From: Peptoniphilaceae bacterium
GTDB taxonomy: Bacteria; Bacillota; Clostridia; Tissierellales; Peptoniphilaceae
Reading direction: 5' to 3'
DNA: 64,000 nucleotides
NCBI GenBank assembly: GCA_022769085.1
Contig: JALEKO010000013.1
Location: forward strand, 1 to 64,000
Below, piece after piece: positions 40,401-49,956 of this stretch. The notes under the pieces were generated by a model that was given only the letters and a program-made list of their open reading frames with translations, was not told the origin of the DNA and ran no database searches. How positions within the stretch are numbered: the stretch's first letter is position 1; each line of letters starts with the position of its first letter. Made by a program: the position numbers and the translations under genes.

Positions 40401-43175
40401 GAAGATTACGATAAGGAAAATTTAAAGAAGCAAGGTACTTTTACTATTTCAGGAGAAGTTGATGGAGAAAAAGTTTCTGTAAATGTAAATGTAATTGATG
40501 AAATAGGTGCAATTTTAAATTATTCTACAACAACACCTATAGGAGTAAAAGTAAATTTACCAAGTGAAAGAGAAGCTGTTTTAAAAAATGGAGAAATAAT
40601 AGATGTAAGTTTTCCAGTTGAATGGGAAAAAATTGAAGATGAAGAATTTACAAAAGAGCAAAATATAATTGTAAATGGAAAAACTTCAGTTTTTGGAAAA
40701 GAATATGACCTAAAAGCAACAATAAGAGTTCAAAGAGAAGAAGTATTCTTGGGTGAAAATGAAGCAGTAAATGCTGTAGATGTAAAAGCTGATATTGAAG
40801 GAAGTGATACGTTAGAAGCAATAAGAGATAAACACACAGAACTTTCTCTTAACAATTCAGGTGGACCAAATCCTACTGTATTTAGTAACTGGAAAGCATC
40901 AAATAGGGAAAATAAAAATAAATTTTCACTTGAATTTTCATATGCAACTAAATTTAATTTGGGCGAAGTTAAAATATATTATGGAAAAGACAAAGGAAGT
41001 TTAAGATTTCCTGAAAAAAATTCAACAAAGATTTATGTATCAGACAATGGTTCTTCATGGGAAGAAGTTGAAATTAAAGATGTAATAATTGGAAATGCAC
41101 AAGGTGAAAAAGAAAATGTAAAACCATACACTTACAAAATTGACCCAATAGGTGCAACATTTGTTAAACTTGAATTTACAAATCCACCAAAAACAGCAGA
41201 TATGGCACAAAATCCAAGTATAGGTTTAGTTGAAGTAGAAATGTATAGATCTGAAACTAGAACAAATACATTTGACAGTGCAGAATTTGATGAAATAAAA
41301 GTTGATGGAAAAAATCTTAGTTATGATCAAATCCACAGCGGACATTACAATACAAATTTAAATTATGCAAAAGTTGAAGCAAAATCAAGAGATAATGCAT
41401 CAGTTACAATACTTCCTCAAAATGAAAATGAAGTAAAAATAATTTTAGAGTCAGAAGATCATGAAACAAGAAATACATTTACAGTTAATTTTGCAAGTGA
41501 GATTGAAACAAGTGCATCTTCTTCAGAAAATGATTTGACAAAAGAAGAAGTTTCTTTAGAAGCAAAAAGTTCATATAATGGACAAACAGAAGGCTCAATA
41601 GATCTTGCATTTGACAATAATCCTTTAACTCATTGGCATACAGATTGGTCAGCAAATATACCTGATGAGAAAAAAGCAAAACATATTGAAAATAGAGTTG
41701 TAAATTTCACACTTACAAAAGAAGAAACAATTGATGCACTTAGATATCTTCCAAGAAATGTAGGTGGAAGTAATGGCTTTATAAATGATTATCTTATAGA
41801 ATATAGCCTTGATGGTTTAAAATGGGAAAAAGCTGCAGAAGGAAGCTGGGATATTAATGATTATAGAAATTGGCAGATTGCAGAGTTTGAAAATCCAATT
41901 ACAGCAAAATATTTTAGACTTATAGGAAAAGTAACTTCAACAAATGGAATAAAACAAAGTACAGATATGTCTGCTGCAGAACTTCGTTTAAGAAAAGTTC
42001 CTGTTGATCCTATGTACTCTGAATTTAAAATTTCTAATGAAGTTCAAACTCTTGAAAATGAAGAAAGCATTAAAGAAATAAAAATTATAGTTAAAGATCC
42101 TAAAGCAAAAATTTCTGTTGAAAATTTACCAGAAGGACTTAGCATAAAAGATAATATTATAACTGGAACAATTAATTTAGATTTAGAAGATGAAAATTTT
42201 AAAAAAATTACTTTTACAGTAAAAGTTACAAATGGAGAAAACGAAAGTGAACTTCCTGTAACACTAAAAGTTTTAAAGAAAGAAGAAATAAAAGTAAAAG
42301 TAGAGAAAAAAGATGAAAGAAAAGAAGAGGCAAAAGCAAAAAATATATTAACAGAAAAAGACTTTGATCTTTATGAAATACATCTTGAAAAGGGAGGAAA
42401 AAAAGTAGAAGAAGATGGAAAAACAACCTACAAAGTAGAACTTGATATACCTGAAGGTAAAAAGGTTGAAAAAGTAATTCATCTAGGAGATAATTTTGAA
42501 AAAGAAGAAGAAATAGAATATAAGATAAAAGAAAATAAAATAGAACTAAATCTTAAAGAATTTTCACTTTTTGCTGTAGTTTATGAAAAAGAAGAAAATA
42601 TACAAAAACCTGAAGAAGAAAATACTTCTACAAATCTTCAGATAGAATTAGATGGAGAAAATGTATTCAATGAAGTATTTAGAGGAACAAAGAAAGAAGT
42701 TTCTGAAGAAGTACAAAAAGCTGTATTAAAATACTTCAACGAAAACAAAGAAAAAGTTGAACTTGACGGAGATCCACAATCTTTAGTGGGAGTTATTATT
42801 TATAAATTTAAAACAAAAGATACTGGTAAATCTATCACATGGGCAGATATTGAAGATATAGCTAAACCTATAGATAAAGAAGAAGACCATAAATCAATTC
42901 CATGGACAGACATTGAAGACATAGCAACACATGTAGAAAAAGAACAAAGTGAAGATGAAAAATGGCAAGTTAAACCAGACGACGACAAGGCTATAAAAGA
43001 TAAAATTGCTGAACTTACTGGTACAAAGAAAGAAACTAAAGAAGAGAAGAAAGAAAAGAAAGATGATAAAAAAGCTACTAACAACCCTAAAACAGGTATA
43101 GTTTCAGCTACATCAATAGTTGGACTTGGAACTTTAGCAAGTTTAGCTTTAGCATCATTAAAGAAAAGAAAATAA
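37407..43175 (+). CDS. Large cell-wall-anchored GH2 beta-galactosidase with Ig-like and F5/8 type C (discoidin) modules, BgaA-like
   Basis: Signal peptide; GH2 motifs (VGNYRKTFNI, GVSMHHDQGALG, IIMWSLGNEI, FDYIGEPTP); C-terminal NPKTG-TM-KKRK sorting signal. Confidence 0.9.
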   Translation: MKKINKFKMSTILSIVALTATLVAHNDSFAEKENDLLKNETDFSSTEENLNVISDNSTTEVEDETEEKTNNLTTEEDDKKDLNNSDFFKSGEEDIKANVYNSEERNQSFNENWKFKMGEISNFEKENFDDSSWTEFSLPNDYSIDQPYDEHLEAESGYLPGGVGNYRKTFNIGENLKDKKVSINFDGVYMNATVYINGKEIGFHPYGYTPFTFDITDYLKFGKENTIAVKVDHKTPSSRWYSGSGIYRDIKLVVTDKVHVDLDGTRITTPNLENELNSDQKNVTTKMNVKVVNDTDEDKDVIVRNSIFEKGKEDGDSISQVISDSVKISANSSSEINNDLIINSPKLWDIKNPNLYTIRTEILSNGQILDTYDDEFGYRYFTMDSNFGFSLNGKKIKLQGVSMHHDQGALGSVANKRAIERQVEILKKMGVNAIRVTHNPASKNLIEAANAQGVLVIEEIFDGWMHMKNGNSNDYAKWFNTKIDSDNEILTKKEDMTWAEFDIKTTINRDKNAPSIIMWSLGNEIQQDASGALANDYLNKVDELIKWTKEADDTRFVTIGSNRVRGGIGEHMSIAEKLNKANGTVGANYNSASQYDQIHREHPDWKIYGSETASAVNSRGIYTTKANQQIDENKQLTSYDKSKVGWGQLSSQSWFETIKRDFVAGEFVWTGFDYIGEPTPKNGPYPGKQGSWPSPKNSYFGIVDTAGFEKDRYYFYQSQWNDEVNTLHILPSWNRDEVIVDSDGKVEVVVYSDAKKVTLKLTGTDGQVKFEESQEFEEHTSDGGNYKYKTVKGKPLNHEALYMTFRVPYEDGVLEAFAYDENGDLINDTEGRKVVKTSKEPSKISIKSDRETINANGDDLAYITVDILDEDGNPVYNANNNIKFEIVGDGKLVGVDNGSSPDHQSYKDDNRNAFSGKVLAIVQSTKKSGEFTVKASSDGLEGAEVTVKTTGSKNEENTVESFTMSKNYFVKINGDLDLPKTVKVNYSNNTSSQKDVVWEDYDKENLKKQGTFTISGEVDGEKVSVNVNVIDEIGAILNYSTTTPIGVKVNLPSEREAVLKNGEIIDVSFPVEWEKIEDEEFTKEQNIIVNGKTSVFGKEYDLKATIRVQREEVFLGENEAVNAVDVKADIEGSDTLEAIRDKHTELSLNNSGGPNPTVFSNWKASNRENKNKFSLEFSYATKFNLGEVKIYYGKDKGSLRFPEKNSTKIYVSDNGSSWEEVEIKDVIIGNAQGEKENVKPYTYKIDPIGATFVKLEFTNPPKTADMAQNPSIGLVEVEMYRSETRTNTFDSAEFDEIKVDGKNLSYDQIHSGHYNTNLNYAKVEAKSRDNASVTILPQNENEVKIILESEDHETRNTFTVNFASEIETSASSSENDLTKEEVSLEAKSSYNGQTEGSIDLAFDNNPLTHWHTDWSANIPDEKKAKHIENRVVNFTLTKEETIDALRYLPRNVGGSNGFINDYLIEYSLDGLKWEKAAEGSWDINDYRNWQIAEFENPITAKYFRLIGKVTSTNGIKQSTDMSAAELRLRKVPVDPMYSEFKISNEVQTLENEESIKEIKIIVKDPKAKISVENLPEGLSIKDNIITGTINLDLEDENFKKITFTVKVTNGENESELPVTLKVLKKEEIKVKVEKKDERKEEAKAKNILTEKDFDLYEIHLEKGGKKVEEDGKTTYKVELDIPEGKKVEKVIHLGDNFEKEEEIEYKIKENKIELNLKEFSLFAVVYEKEENIQKPEEENTSTNLQIELDGENVFNEVFRGTKKEVSEEVQKAVLKYFNENKEKVELDGDPQSLVGVIIYKFKTKDTGKSITWADIEDIAKPIDKEEDHKSIPWTDIEDIATHVEKEQSEDEKWQVKPDDDKAIKDKIAELTGTKKETKEEKKEKKDDKKATNNPKTGIVSATSIVGLGTLASLALASLKKRK

Positions 43176-43213
43176 TTAAATATTTTTAGATTGGCTTTTT
43201 ATAAGCACAACAA

Positions 43214-43247
43214 AAAAGGCTATGAGCATTTAAACTCATAGCCTTTT
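43214..43247. terminator. Bidirectional terminator between beta-galactosidase gene and res2
   Basis: AAAAGGCTATGAG-CATTTAAA-CTCATAGCCTTTT. Confidence 0.85.
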
Positions 43248-43252
43248 AATTA

Positions 43253-46222
43253 TTATTGATTTTTTAAAATACCATTAATCATAGTCACAATATCATTATT
43301 TTTAAGTTGTTTTTCAAAAGTTACATTAATTCCTTCTTTTTTTAGTTCTTCAAAAAATTTCTTTGCTGCTGCGATTTTTATCTTTTCTTCTCCTCGTAAA
43401 GTAGATTCTTTATCCACGTCTTTAGTTTCTACAATAAAGTTTATTATATCCTTGTTATCTTTTCTTATAACATACATAAAGTCTGGGCTAGTTGTCCCAC
43501 CAAAATATAAGGGTACTCTAACGCTTCTTCTTGGAATTTTACCAAAGACAACAACCTCATCGATATTACTTTCCTTAATACTTTCTTTTTCCTTTGGACT
43601 GTCAAAAATAACCTTATCGTACAAGAAATTTTCAGGCACAGACAAATCATCATCTTTTATTATTCCAACAGTTCCTTGAACGATTTTTTCTTTTACCTCG
43701 CCATTAATATCAGTTAATGCGGTCTCCTTTGACTCTACATCAAGAGCTTTATAAGAGAATCTTTTTATAAAGGCTTCTTCAAACCAATTTTGAAACTCTC
43801 TAATAAAATTTGCAAGTGAGTTTCTGTTAAACAAACTCTTATCGACTACTTTAAATTTATTATATTCACATAAAGCCCTATGCATCATTTTTACAGGTAA
43901 GCCTGTTGCACTTTGAATTCTTTTTAAAAATTCGCCATAAGGTATTACTTCATCAAGAACAAAATAGCTCGCCGTCTTTTCTTTAATAACAAGTTTATTA
44001 TTTTCTATTTCTGTTCTTTTCTCAATTGTTCTTGCTAGAACATCTTCTTTAATGCCTTTTTTCAAAATATCGACAGCCGCTTTATATAATTCATCATCTG
44101 AAATAGTATCTAAAGTCAAATAGTATTTCTTATTAATTTTTGTCCATAATTCTTTTATCTTGGCAAATTTATCTTTACGAATATGAACAATACCTTGCTC
44201 TTTTTTGTTTTTGTCAATAACCTTATTTGCTTCTAAACCTGTATTAAATTCTGGATATTCCGCTATAAATTTATCTTTATTTTCAACATTAATATTTCCG
44301 TCCATATCAATGTAATCATTTGACAAAAGAAGAATAAATAGTTTCTTTTCATCTATTCCTATATCTTGTGCAACTTTAGAAAGCTTATCTTTAATATTTA
44401 TCTCCGTAAGTTTACTGTCTTTGTTGATTTCTGTAATTAGACTTTGGGCAAAATCTTTTTCGGAGTAATCAAAAAGATAAGTCAAATAAAACTGTTCATC
44501 AGAAATTCTATTTCCATATTCATCTACTGGAAGTCTAAGTCCACGGCCAACTTCTTGAAGTTTACTTGTTTCAGAACCGCTGGAACGAAGTTTGCATATC
44601 TGAAATACATTGGGATTGTCCCAACCTTCGCGAAGAGTCCATTTAGAGAAAATAAATCTTCTTGTATTCCAATTTCCCTTTTCATCCTTAAAAGACAATA
44701 AACTTTCTTTATCTCTTAAAATTTGATCTACTTCCTTTTGAATATCAGCATCCGATGTGGAATTGTCTTCTGCAAAATAGCCACCATTGGTAGAAGAAAT
44801 ATCTTCTAAAGAACTTTCGAGAAAACTTACATATTCTTTATGGATAGCTAAATTAGAATCCTTAAATTTATTTTTTTCAATCTCTAGATTTTCCTTTAAT
44901 AATTCTTGAAATTTTATCCTCAAATTTCCGTCTCCTTCTTCTCCTCGATAAGAATAGATGGAGTCGATGAAAAATAGGGATAGGGTCTTGATTTTTCTTT
45001 CTCTAAAGAAGTTTTCTCTTTCCACTTCTATATGATTTTTTATAGCCTGCTTCATCATTAGCTCTTGGTAGGTGTTGCCATAGATACCGGCATAAATCTG
45101 ATCACCTTTAACAAGAATCTGCCCATTAGAAAGACTAACTCCCTTTTTAATATCATCATCTTCTGTCTTTCCAATGGCACTGATAAAAATACCCCCGAAC
45201 TTGTCATCAATAATAGAAAGTGACTCTCCTAAATTAAGTGTAAAAGTTTTTCCTGTTTTTTCATTTCTAATGAGACAAGACTTTGGCGAATTACTTATAT
45301 CTAAAAGTTTTACCCTTGTTTCATTTAGACTTTCCTCTTCAATCATCTGGGTTGCAACGCCCTTTACTAAATTGTGATTAAAAGCTTCTAATGAGTCCAA
45401 ATTAAAGACAAGATTGTTGTAGTCTTTTTGGTCTGACTTAGGAAGGTTTGGAAAAGTTGCACCAAAGCGAATGACACAAAGAGGATCAATTCTTTCAATC
45501 AATCTTTTATAGGCAGTATTTTCTCTCTTAAACTTATGGGGTTCATCAATAATTACAATAGGTCTCGTTGCTTTAAGTGTATCATAAGGATTGGAAAATG
45601 TGCCAAACAAGGTTTGGTCGTATTCATTATCCATTGTAGCTTTGGACAAAAGCATTCCACTTGACATAAGTAAGGCACTTATTTTATTTTTCTCTAAAAT
45701 TGTTCCTCTTGCAAAATCAGAAATTGCTTGTGGGAACATCTTTTTACCTTTTTTATTTTTCTGTGCATTTAAGATAGACAAGGACAGTCTTTTATCTGGA
45801 TAAAGGTCGGCAAAATGTGCTTTTGCATAATCTGATTCAATAAAAGACTTTGTTCCCTCTTTTATTGGGGTAGTTGGAACTAAGATTATGAACTTATGAA
45901 AGCCATATCTTTTGTTTAATTCATACATAAGTCTTGTGTAACAATAAGTCTTTCCCGTACCTGTCTCCATACGGACATCAAGACCAAAATTTTCCTTTAC
46001 ACTTGTGCGTAAATCTTTGGGTATGCTCTTGCCCTCAAAATCTTCCTGGATACCTTTTATGTTGTTTAAAAGTTTTCTTTCCGAACTGTCAAAGATGGGA
46101 TTTGAGAAAATATCTTCCGTAATCTTTATGTCCACACCCTCAAATACCTTACTTACCCTCTCTATACATTCACTTTGATGGGGGAGAATGCTTAATTTAA
46201 TTCCCATATTAATACCTCTCAA
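43253..46222 (-). CDS. Type III restriction enzyme subunit Res2, intact
   Basis: Helicase motif I METGTGKTYCYTRLMYEL, IIDEPHKF, REGWDNPNVFQICKLRSS; C-terminal nuclease-like region (PDFMYVIRKDNKDIINFIVETKDVD). Confidence 0.92.
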   Translation of the reverse strand: MRGINMGIKLSILPHQSECIERVSKVFEGVDIKITEDIFSNPIFDSSERKLLNNIKGIQEDFEGKSIPKDLRTSVKENFGLDVRMETGTGKTYCYTRLMYELNKRYGFHKFIILVPTTPIKEGTKSFIESDYAKAHFADLYPDKRLSLSILNAQKNKKGKKMFPQAISDFARGTILEKNKISALLMSSGMLLSKATMDNEYDQTLFGTFSNPYDTLKATRPIVIIDEPHKFKRENTAYKRLIERIDPLCVIRFGATFPNLPKSDQKDYNNLVFNLDSLEAFNHNLVKGVATQMIEEESLNETRVKLLDISNSPKSCLIRNEKTGKTFTLNLGESLSIIDDKFGGIFISAIGKTEDDDIKKGVSLSNGQILVKGDQIYAGIYGNTYQELMMKQAIKNHIEVERENFFRERKIKTLSLFFIDSIYSYRGEEGDGNLRIKFQELLKENLEIEKNKFKDSNLAIHKEYVSFLESSLEDISSTNGGYFAEDNSTSDADIQKEVDQILRDKESLLSFKDEKGNWNTRRFIFSKWTLREGWDNPNVFQICKLRSSGSETSKLQEVGRGLRLPVDEYGNRISDEQFYLTYLFDYSEKDFAQSLITEINKDSKLTEINIKDKLSKVAQDIGIDEKKLFILLLSNDYIDMDGNINVENKDKFIAEYPEFNTGLEANKVIDKNKKEQGIVHIRKDKFAKIKELWTKINKKYYLTLDTISDDELYKAAVDILKKGIKEDVLARTIEKRTEIENNKLVIKEKTASYFVLDEVIPYGEFLKRIQSATGLPVKMMHRALCEYNKFKVVDKSLFNRNSLANFIREFQNWFEEAFIKRFSYKALDVESKETALTDINGEVKEKIVQGTVGIIKDDDLSVPENFLYDKVIFDSPKEKESIKESNIDEVVVFGKIPRRSVRVPLYFGGTTSPDFMYVIRKDNKDIINFIVETKDVDKESTLRGEEKIKIAAAKKFFEELKKEGINVTFEKQLKNNDIVTMINGILKNQ

Positions 46223-48110
46223 TCAACTCTACTGTCTTATTGTTTCGTAAGTTTGAAAGATTTTTCTTTAGTTCGTGGGTAACACTAAAATCTATAGAAT
46301 TTGCATATACAACAATTCTTGTGATATCAAGTTCTAAAGATTCAATTCTTTTAATAAGCTCCATCACGTCCGTTGATTTTAGACCTTGGTCAATAATATA
46401 AAGACTTTTATCTACCTTTTTTGCCACAAACTGATCCAATTTATAACTTTGGGCATTTACACTTAGGCCATAGCCGTCTAAGGCCAAATAAGTAGACAAA
46501 ATAGCATCTTTTCCACTTGAATTTTCTGTATCAAAAATACTAACCATATCATCTACTATTAGTTTTGGATTATCATCAAAATAATCAAGGCGAGTTAAGA
46601 TATCTTCTTCTACATTTTCTAAAGAATAGGTCTTAAAGCCGTAGTCAATGTCCGCTTTCGTCTCTTCTTTAATCTTTTTGGCAGCTCTTCTTATTCTCTC
46701 ACGACCAATTTCATCAATCGTTTTATACCCCGCCTTATAAGCTGGCTTATCTTCTTTTATTTGTTCTGGAAGTTGTACAAGGATATATTTTCTGTTGCCC
46801 CCATCTTCGGCATTAAGTTCCATAACGGCATGGGCTGTTGTGGCAGAGCCGGAGAAGAAGTCGAGGATAATAAATTCATCATCAATCATGGATATTAACT
46901 TCTTAATTAAAGTTACTGGCTTCGGATAATCAAAATAAGCATTCCCCTCAAATAAATCTTTTATAGATTTAGTTCCTGCACCAGCTGGAGCGTCATCAAT
47001 AATATTAGTAAATTTTTTTGACTTTTTTCCATTTTTACTTGCGAATATTTTTTGATAAAGTATCCATTCATTATCATTGTTCTTGACAAATTCAAATTCT
47101 CCATTTTTAATTTCAAGCTGGAGACGTAATTTATTATGTCTCCAGCTTCCAGATGTACCATCTGGAAGATGGGGGTATACTTCCGTTCCATCTGGAGCAA
47201 TAACTGGAAAATATAAATTAGGTCTATCTTCACGTCGTGCATTAGAACCCCATTTTCTTGCTAACTGTCGCTTATACTTTAATTTTCTTTCTTCATCATA
47301 ATAAATATAGTTTTTGTCATCTTCTTCAATCTCATATGTCGACAACTTAAACTCTGAAATATTCCTTGAATAACATAAAATATATTCATACGTTTTAACA
47401 AAAAATGTTGAGTCTTGTCCTCCACCTTTGCCTTTCCAAATTAGTGTATCCACTAAATTCTCTTCTCCAAAAACTTCATCACACATTAGTTTCAAATTAG
47501 CCTGTTCATTATCATCTATTGAGATAAAGATAACCCCATCATCAGAGAGTAGTTCTCTTGCTAGTATTAGCCTTGGATACATAAAGGTAAGCCAGGCAGA
47601 GTGGGAGCTCTTGCCTTTTAAGTTGATTATCCTTTCTGCTTCCTCTTCTTCTATTCCTATCATATCTGCCAATTTTTTTGCGTCAAAAGAAAAGTTGTCG
47701 GGATAGACAAAGCCATCTGAACCTGTGTTATAGGGTGGATCGATGTAGATACATTTTATCTTTCCAGAATAGGAGCCTAAAAGATGTTTTAGGGCATCTA
47801 TATTATCTCCGATTATATATAAATTTTCACTGTTTTTGTTTTCTTCTTTTTGATTTTCCTCTACATGGGGTGCAATAAAGGTCTCCGTCTTTGTGGAAGA
47901 TAGGTATCTTGCGTAGGACTTTCCCAAAAATTTAAGTTCATAGCCTTCTTTGGTAAGGGTAACATCACTTTGCTTTAGCATCTCTTTAAATCTATCTAAT
48001 AAAAAGTCTCCCTCCTTATCAAAAAATTGTGGAAAATCTTTTTTTAATTTTTCTATTTCCCTGCTATTTACTTTCTTTTCTGCATTCTCTTTGATATTTT
48101 CACCTATCAT
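46209..48110 (-). CDS. Type III RM methyltransferase subunit Mod2, intact
   Basis: IYIDPPYNTGSDGF, DFFSGSATTAHAVMELN; coupled to res2. Confidence 0.93.
   Translation of the reverse strand: MIGENIKENAEKKVNSREIEKLKKDFPQFFDKEGDFLLDRFKEMLKQSDVTLTKEGYELKFLGKSYARYLSSTKTETFIAPHVEENQKEENKNSENLYIIGDNIDALKHLLGSYSGKIKCIYIDPPYNTGSDGFVYPDNFSFDAKKLADMIGIEEEEAERIINLKGKSSHSAWLTFMYPRLILARELLSDDGVIFISIDDNEQANLKLMCDEVFGEENLVDTLIWKGKGGGQDSTFFVKTYEYILCYSRNISEFKLSTYEIEEDDKNYIYYDEERKLKYKRQLARKWGSNARREDRPNLYFPVIAPDGTEVYPHLPDGTSGSWRHNKLRLQLEIKNGEFEFVKNNDNEWILYQKIFASKNGKKSKKFTNIIDDAPAGAGTKSIKDLFEGNAYFDYPKPVTLIKKLISMIDDEFIILDFFSGSATTAHAVMELNAEDGGNRKYILVQLPEQIKEDKPAYKAGYKTIDEIGRERIRRAAKKIKEETKADIDYGFKTYSLENVEEDILTRLDYFDDNPKLIVDDMVSIFDTENSSGKDAILSTYLALDGYGLSVNAQSYKLDQFVAKKVDKSLYIIDQGLKSTDVMELIKRIESLELDITRIVVYANSIDFSVTHELKKNLSNLRNNKTVELIERY
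47115..47168 (-). repeat. Two tandem overlapping hairpins inside mod2
   Basis: + strand: AAGCTGGAGACGTAAT-TT-ATTATGTCTCCAGCTT (47115-47148, one wobble) and CTTCCAGATG-TAC-CATCTGGAAG (47146-47168, perfect). Confidence 0.9.
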
Positions 48111-48410
48111 AATTCCTCCACTCTGTATTCCAAAATTTCCAATACGTCATATTTATAGTTTTTCTATAATATTATATCACGTTCATATTTTGTATTTACA
48201 AATTTCTTAATATAAATTTATTTACTCATTTTTTTTAATCATAACACATATTTTTATCTTACTAATAAGTATAAAGATAATTATATTTGAAAAATACCAA
48301 AAAAAGAAAATTAAATTCAAAAAGAATAGCTAAATTTAAAGAAACTATTACAAAATCAAAAAAGAACTTAATGTGAAATCACCCTTAAAGCTTGTTAAAA
48401 AATAAAAAAA

Positions 48411-48443
48411 ATGTACCAGCCTTTTTGATTTTAGGCTGATACA
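48411..48443 (-). terminator. Terminator of the decarboxylase gene
   Basis: GTACCAGCCT / AGGCTGATAC stem with T tract on the minus strand. Confidence 0.7.
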
Positions 48444-48460
48444 TAAATTCGTTTATATTA

Positions 48461-49843
48461 TTAATCAACAATTATTTTTATATTTCCATCAAATTCATCT
48501 CTTCCATCAGTTAAAACAACTTTAGAGTTTTTTTGTTTTATTAAGAAATTTATTGTATTTTCATCAATTTTTTCACCAGGTGTAATAACAGGTATTCCTG
48601 GCGGATATGAATAAAGATATTGACCTGAAATTTTATTTACTGCATTTTTTATATCTATTTTTTTACAATTTTTTTCTACGCATTCATAAATTTCAAGTGT
48701 TTTTTTAGGTTGTGGAATTTCTAGGTCAATTTTTATATAATCTTTTTTTATAATTTCATCAATTTCTTTTAATGCTTTAATTAATCTTTCGAATCCTTTA
48801 TTTTTATCAAAAATAGTAGTTATTAATATAACATGATTAATTGATGCAAGTTCAATTTCTATCTTTCTTTCTCTTAAAAGTTCTCTAAATTCAAAACCAT
48901 CTATGTTTGTATTTTTTAAAGAAATTACAATTTTTGATTTATCTTTATTATTTTCATCAATAATTTCAAGATGTTTCAATTTCATTGAATAAATTTTGTT
49001 TAAATTTTTTTCTAAGTTATCGAAATGTTCTTTCCAATACTTTATGTTTTCAAGCATTTCATCTACTGATTCCATTAGAATATAAGATGGTGAAGTTGAC
49101 TGAAATATCGACATATTTCTTCTTATTTCTGCTTCTTCATTTTCATCATTTATTAAAACTACCGCAGTTTGTGTAAGCCCTGACATATTTTTATGAAAAG
49201 AAGTTATAGTTGCATCGGCATATTTTGCTGAATTTTCTGGTAAAAAGTCTGAAAATCCAAAATGTGAACCATGTGCTTGATCTAAAATTAATTTTGTATT
49301 GTATTTTTTACAAATTTTTGAAATTTGTTTTATATCTGATACAAATCCTTCATAAGTAGGAGATGTAATAACTACAAAACCGTAATTCTTTTTACTTAGT
49401 GCAACTTCTATTTTTTTAGGGTCTATATATGTGTAATATTCTGAAAAAGTTTCAGGATATATATAGTCAACATTAAGTCTGCTAAGTTCTGCCGCATTAT
49501 ATACTGATTTATGACAATTTCTTGCAATAAGTGCATTTTTATTTTTCTTTGAAAAAGCTCTTATTGTTGCAAGATTACCATTTGTAGATCCGTTTGCGGA
49601 AAAAATTGCATATTTTGTATTATAAAGTTTTGCACATTTCTTTTCCATTTCATTATACAAATCTTTGGGGTTGTTAAGATTATCAAAACCTTTAATTTCT
49701 GTGATATCCATACCATAAGGGGCATTTTTTAGGATCTCTGTATTTCTTTTGTGTCCTGGCATGTGAAAAGGATAAAAATCCTCATTCAAATATGATTTTA
49801 ATTTTTCGTTTAACATTTTTACCTCATTGTAATTTATTTCCAA
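48461..49843 (-). CDS. Orn/Lys/Arg decarboxylase family PLP enzyme
   Basis: FYPFHMPGHKRN, DQAHGSHFGFSD, TSFHKNMSGLTQTAV. Confidence 0.92.
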   Translation of the reverse strand: MEINYNEVKMLNEKLKSYLNEDFYPFHMPGHKRNTEILKNAPYGMDITEIKGFDNLNNPKDLYNEMEKKCAKLYNTKYAIFSANGSTNGNLATIRAFSKKNKNALIARNCHKSVYNAAELSRLNVDYIYPETFSEYYTYIDPKKIEVALSKKNYGFVVITSPTYEGFVSDIKQISKICKKYNTKLILDQAHGSHFGFSDFLPENSAKYADATITSFHKNMSGLTQTAVVLINDENEEAEIRRNMSIFQSTSPSYILMESVDEMLENIKYWKEHFDNLEKNLNKIYSMKLKHLEIIDENNKDKSKIVISLKNTNIDGFEFRELLRERKIEIELASINHVILITTIFDKNKGFERLIKALKEIDEIIKKDYIKIDLEIPQPKKTLEIYECVEKNCKKIDIKNAVNKISGQYLYSYPPGIPVITPGEKIDENTINFLIKQKNSKVVLTDGRDEFDGNIKIIVD

Positions 49844-49907
49844 TGAAAACTATACCTACAAAATAAAAAAAATATATTCAACTTTAAAAATTTTAAATGC
49901 TTAATGT

Positions 49908-49921
49908 ATACCTGCAGGTAT
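49908..49921. promoter_or_regulatory. Palindrome upstream of treR-like gene
   Basis: ATACCTGCAGGTAT perfect 14-nt palindrome. Confidence 0.4.
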
Positions 49922-49956
49922 TATTTATTTATAATCTTATTTAATTTGGAGTAAAT

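Noticed and set aside
42226-42426. Antisense ORFs across the beta-galactosidase gene and other genes (e.g. 42226-42426, 42800-43084)
   Set aside because: Low-complexity mirror translations of Glu/Lys-rich coding sequence without RBS or homology.
48111-48460. Simple-sequence repeats upstream of or inside mod2 indicating phase variation
   Set aside because: No tandem short repeats seen; phase variation of mod2 is not supported by this sequence.
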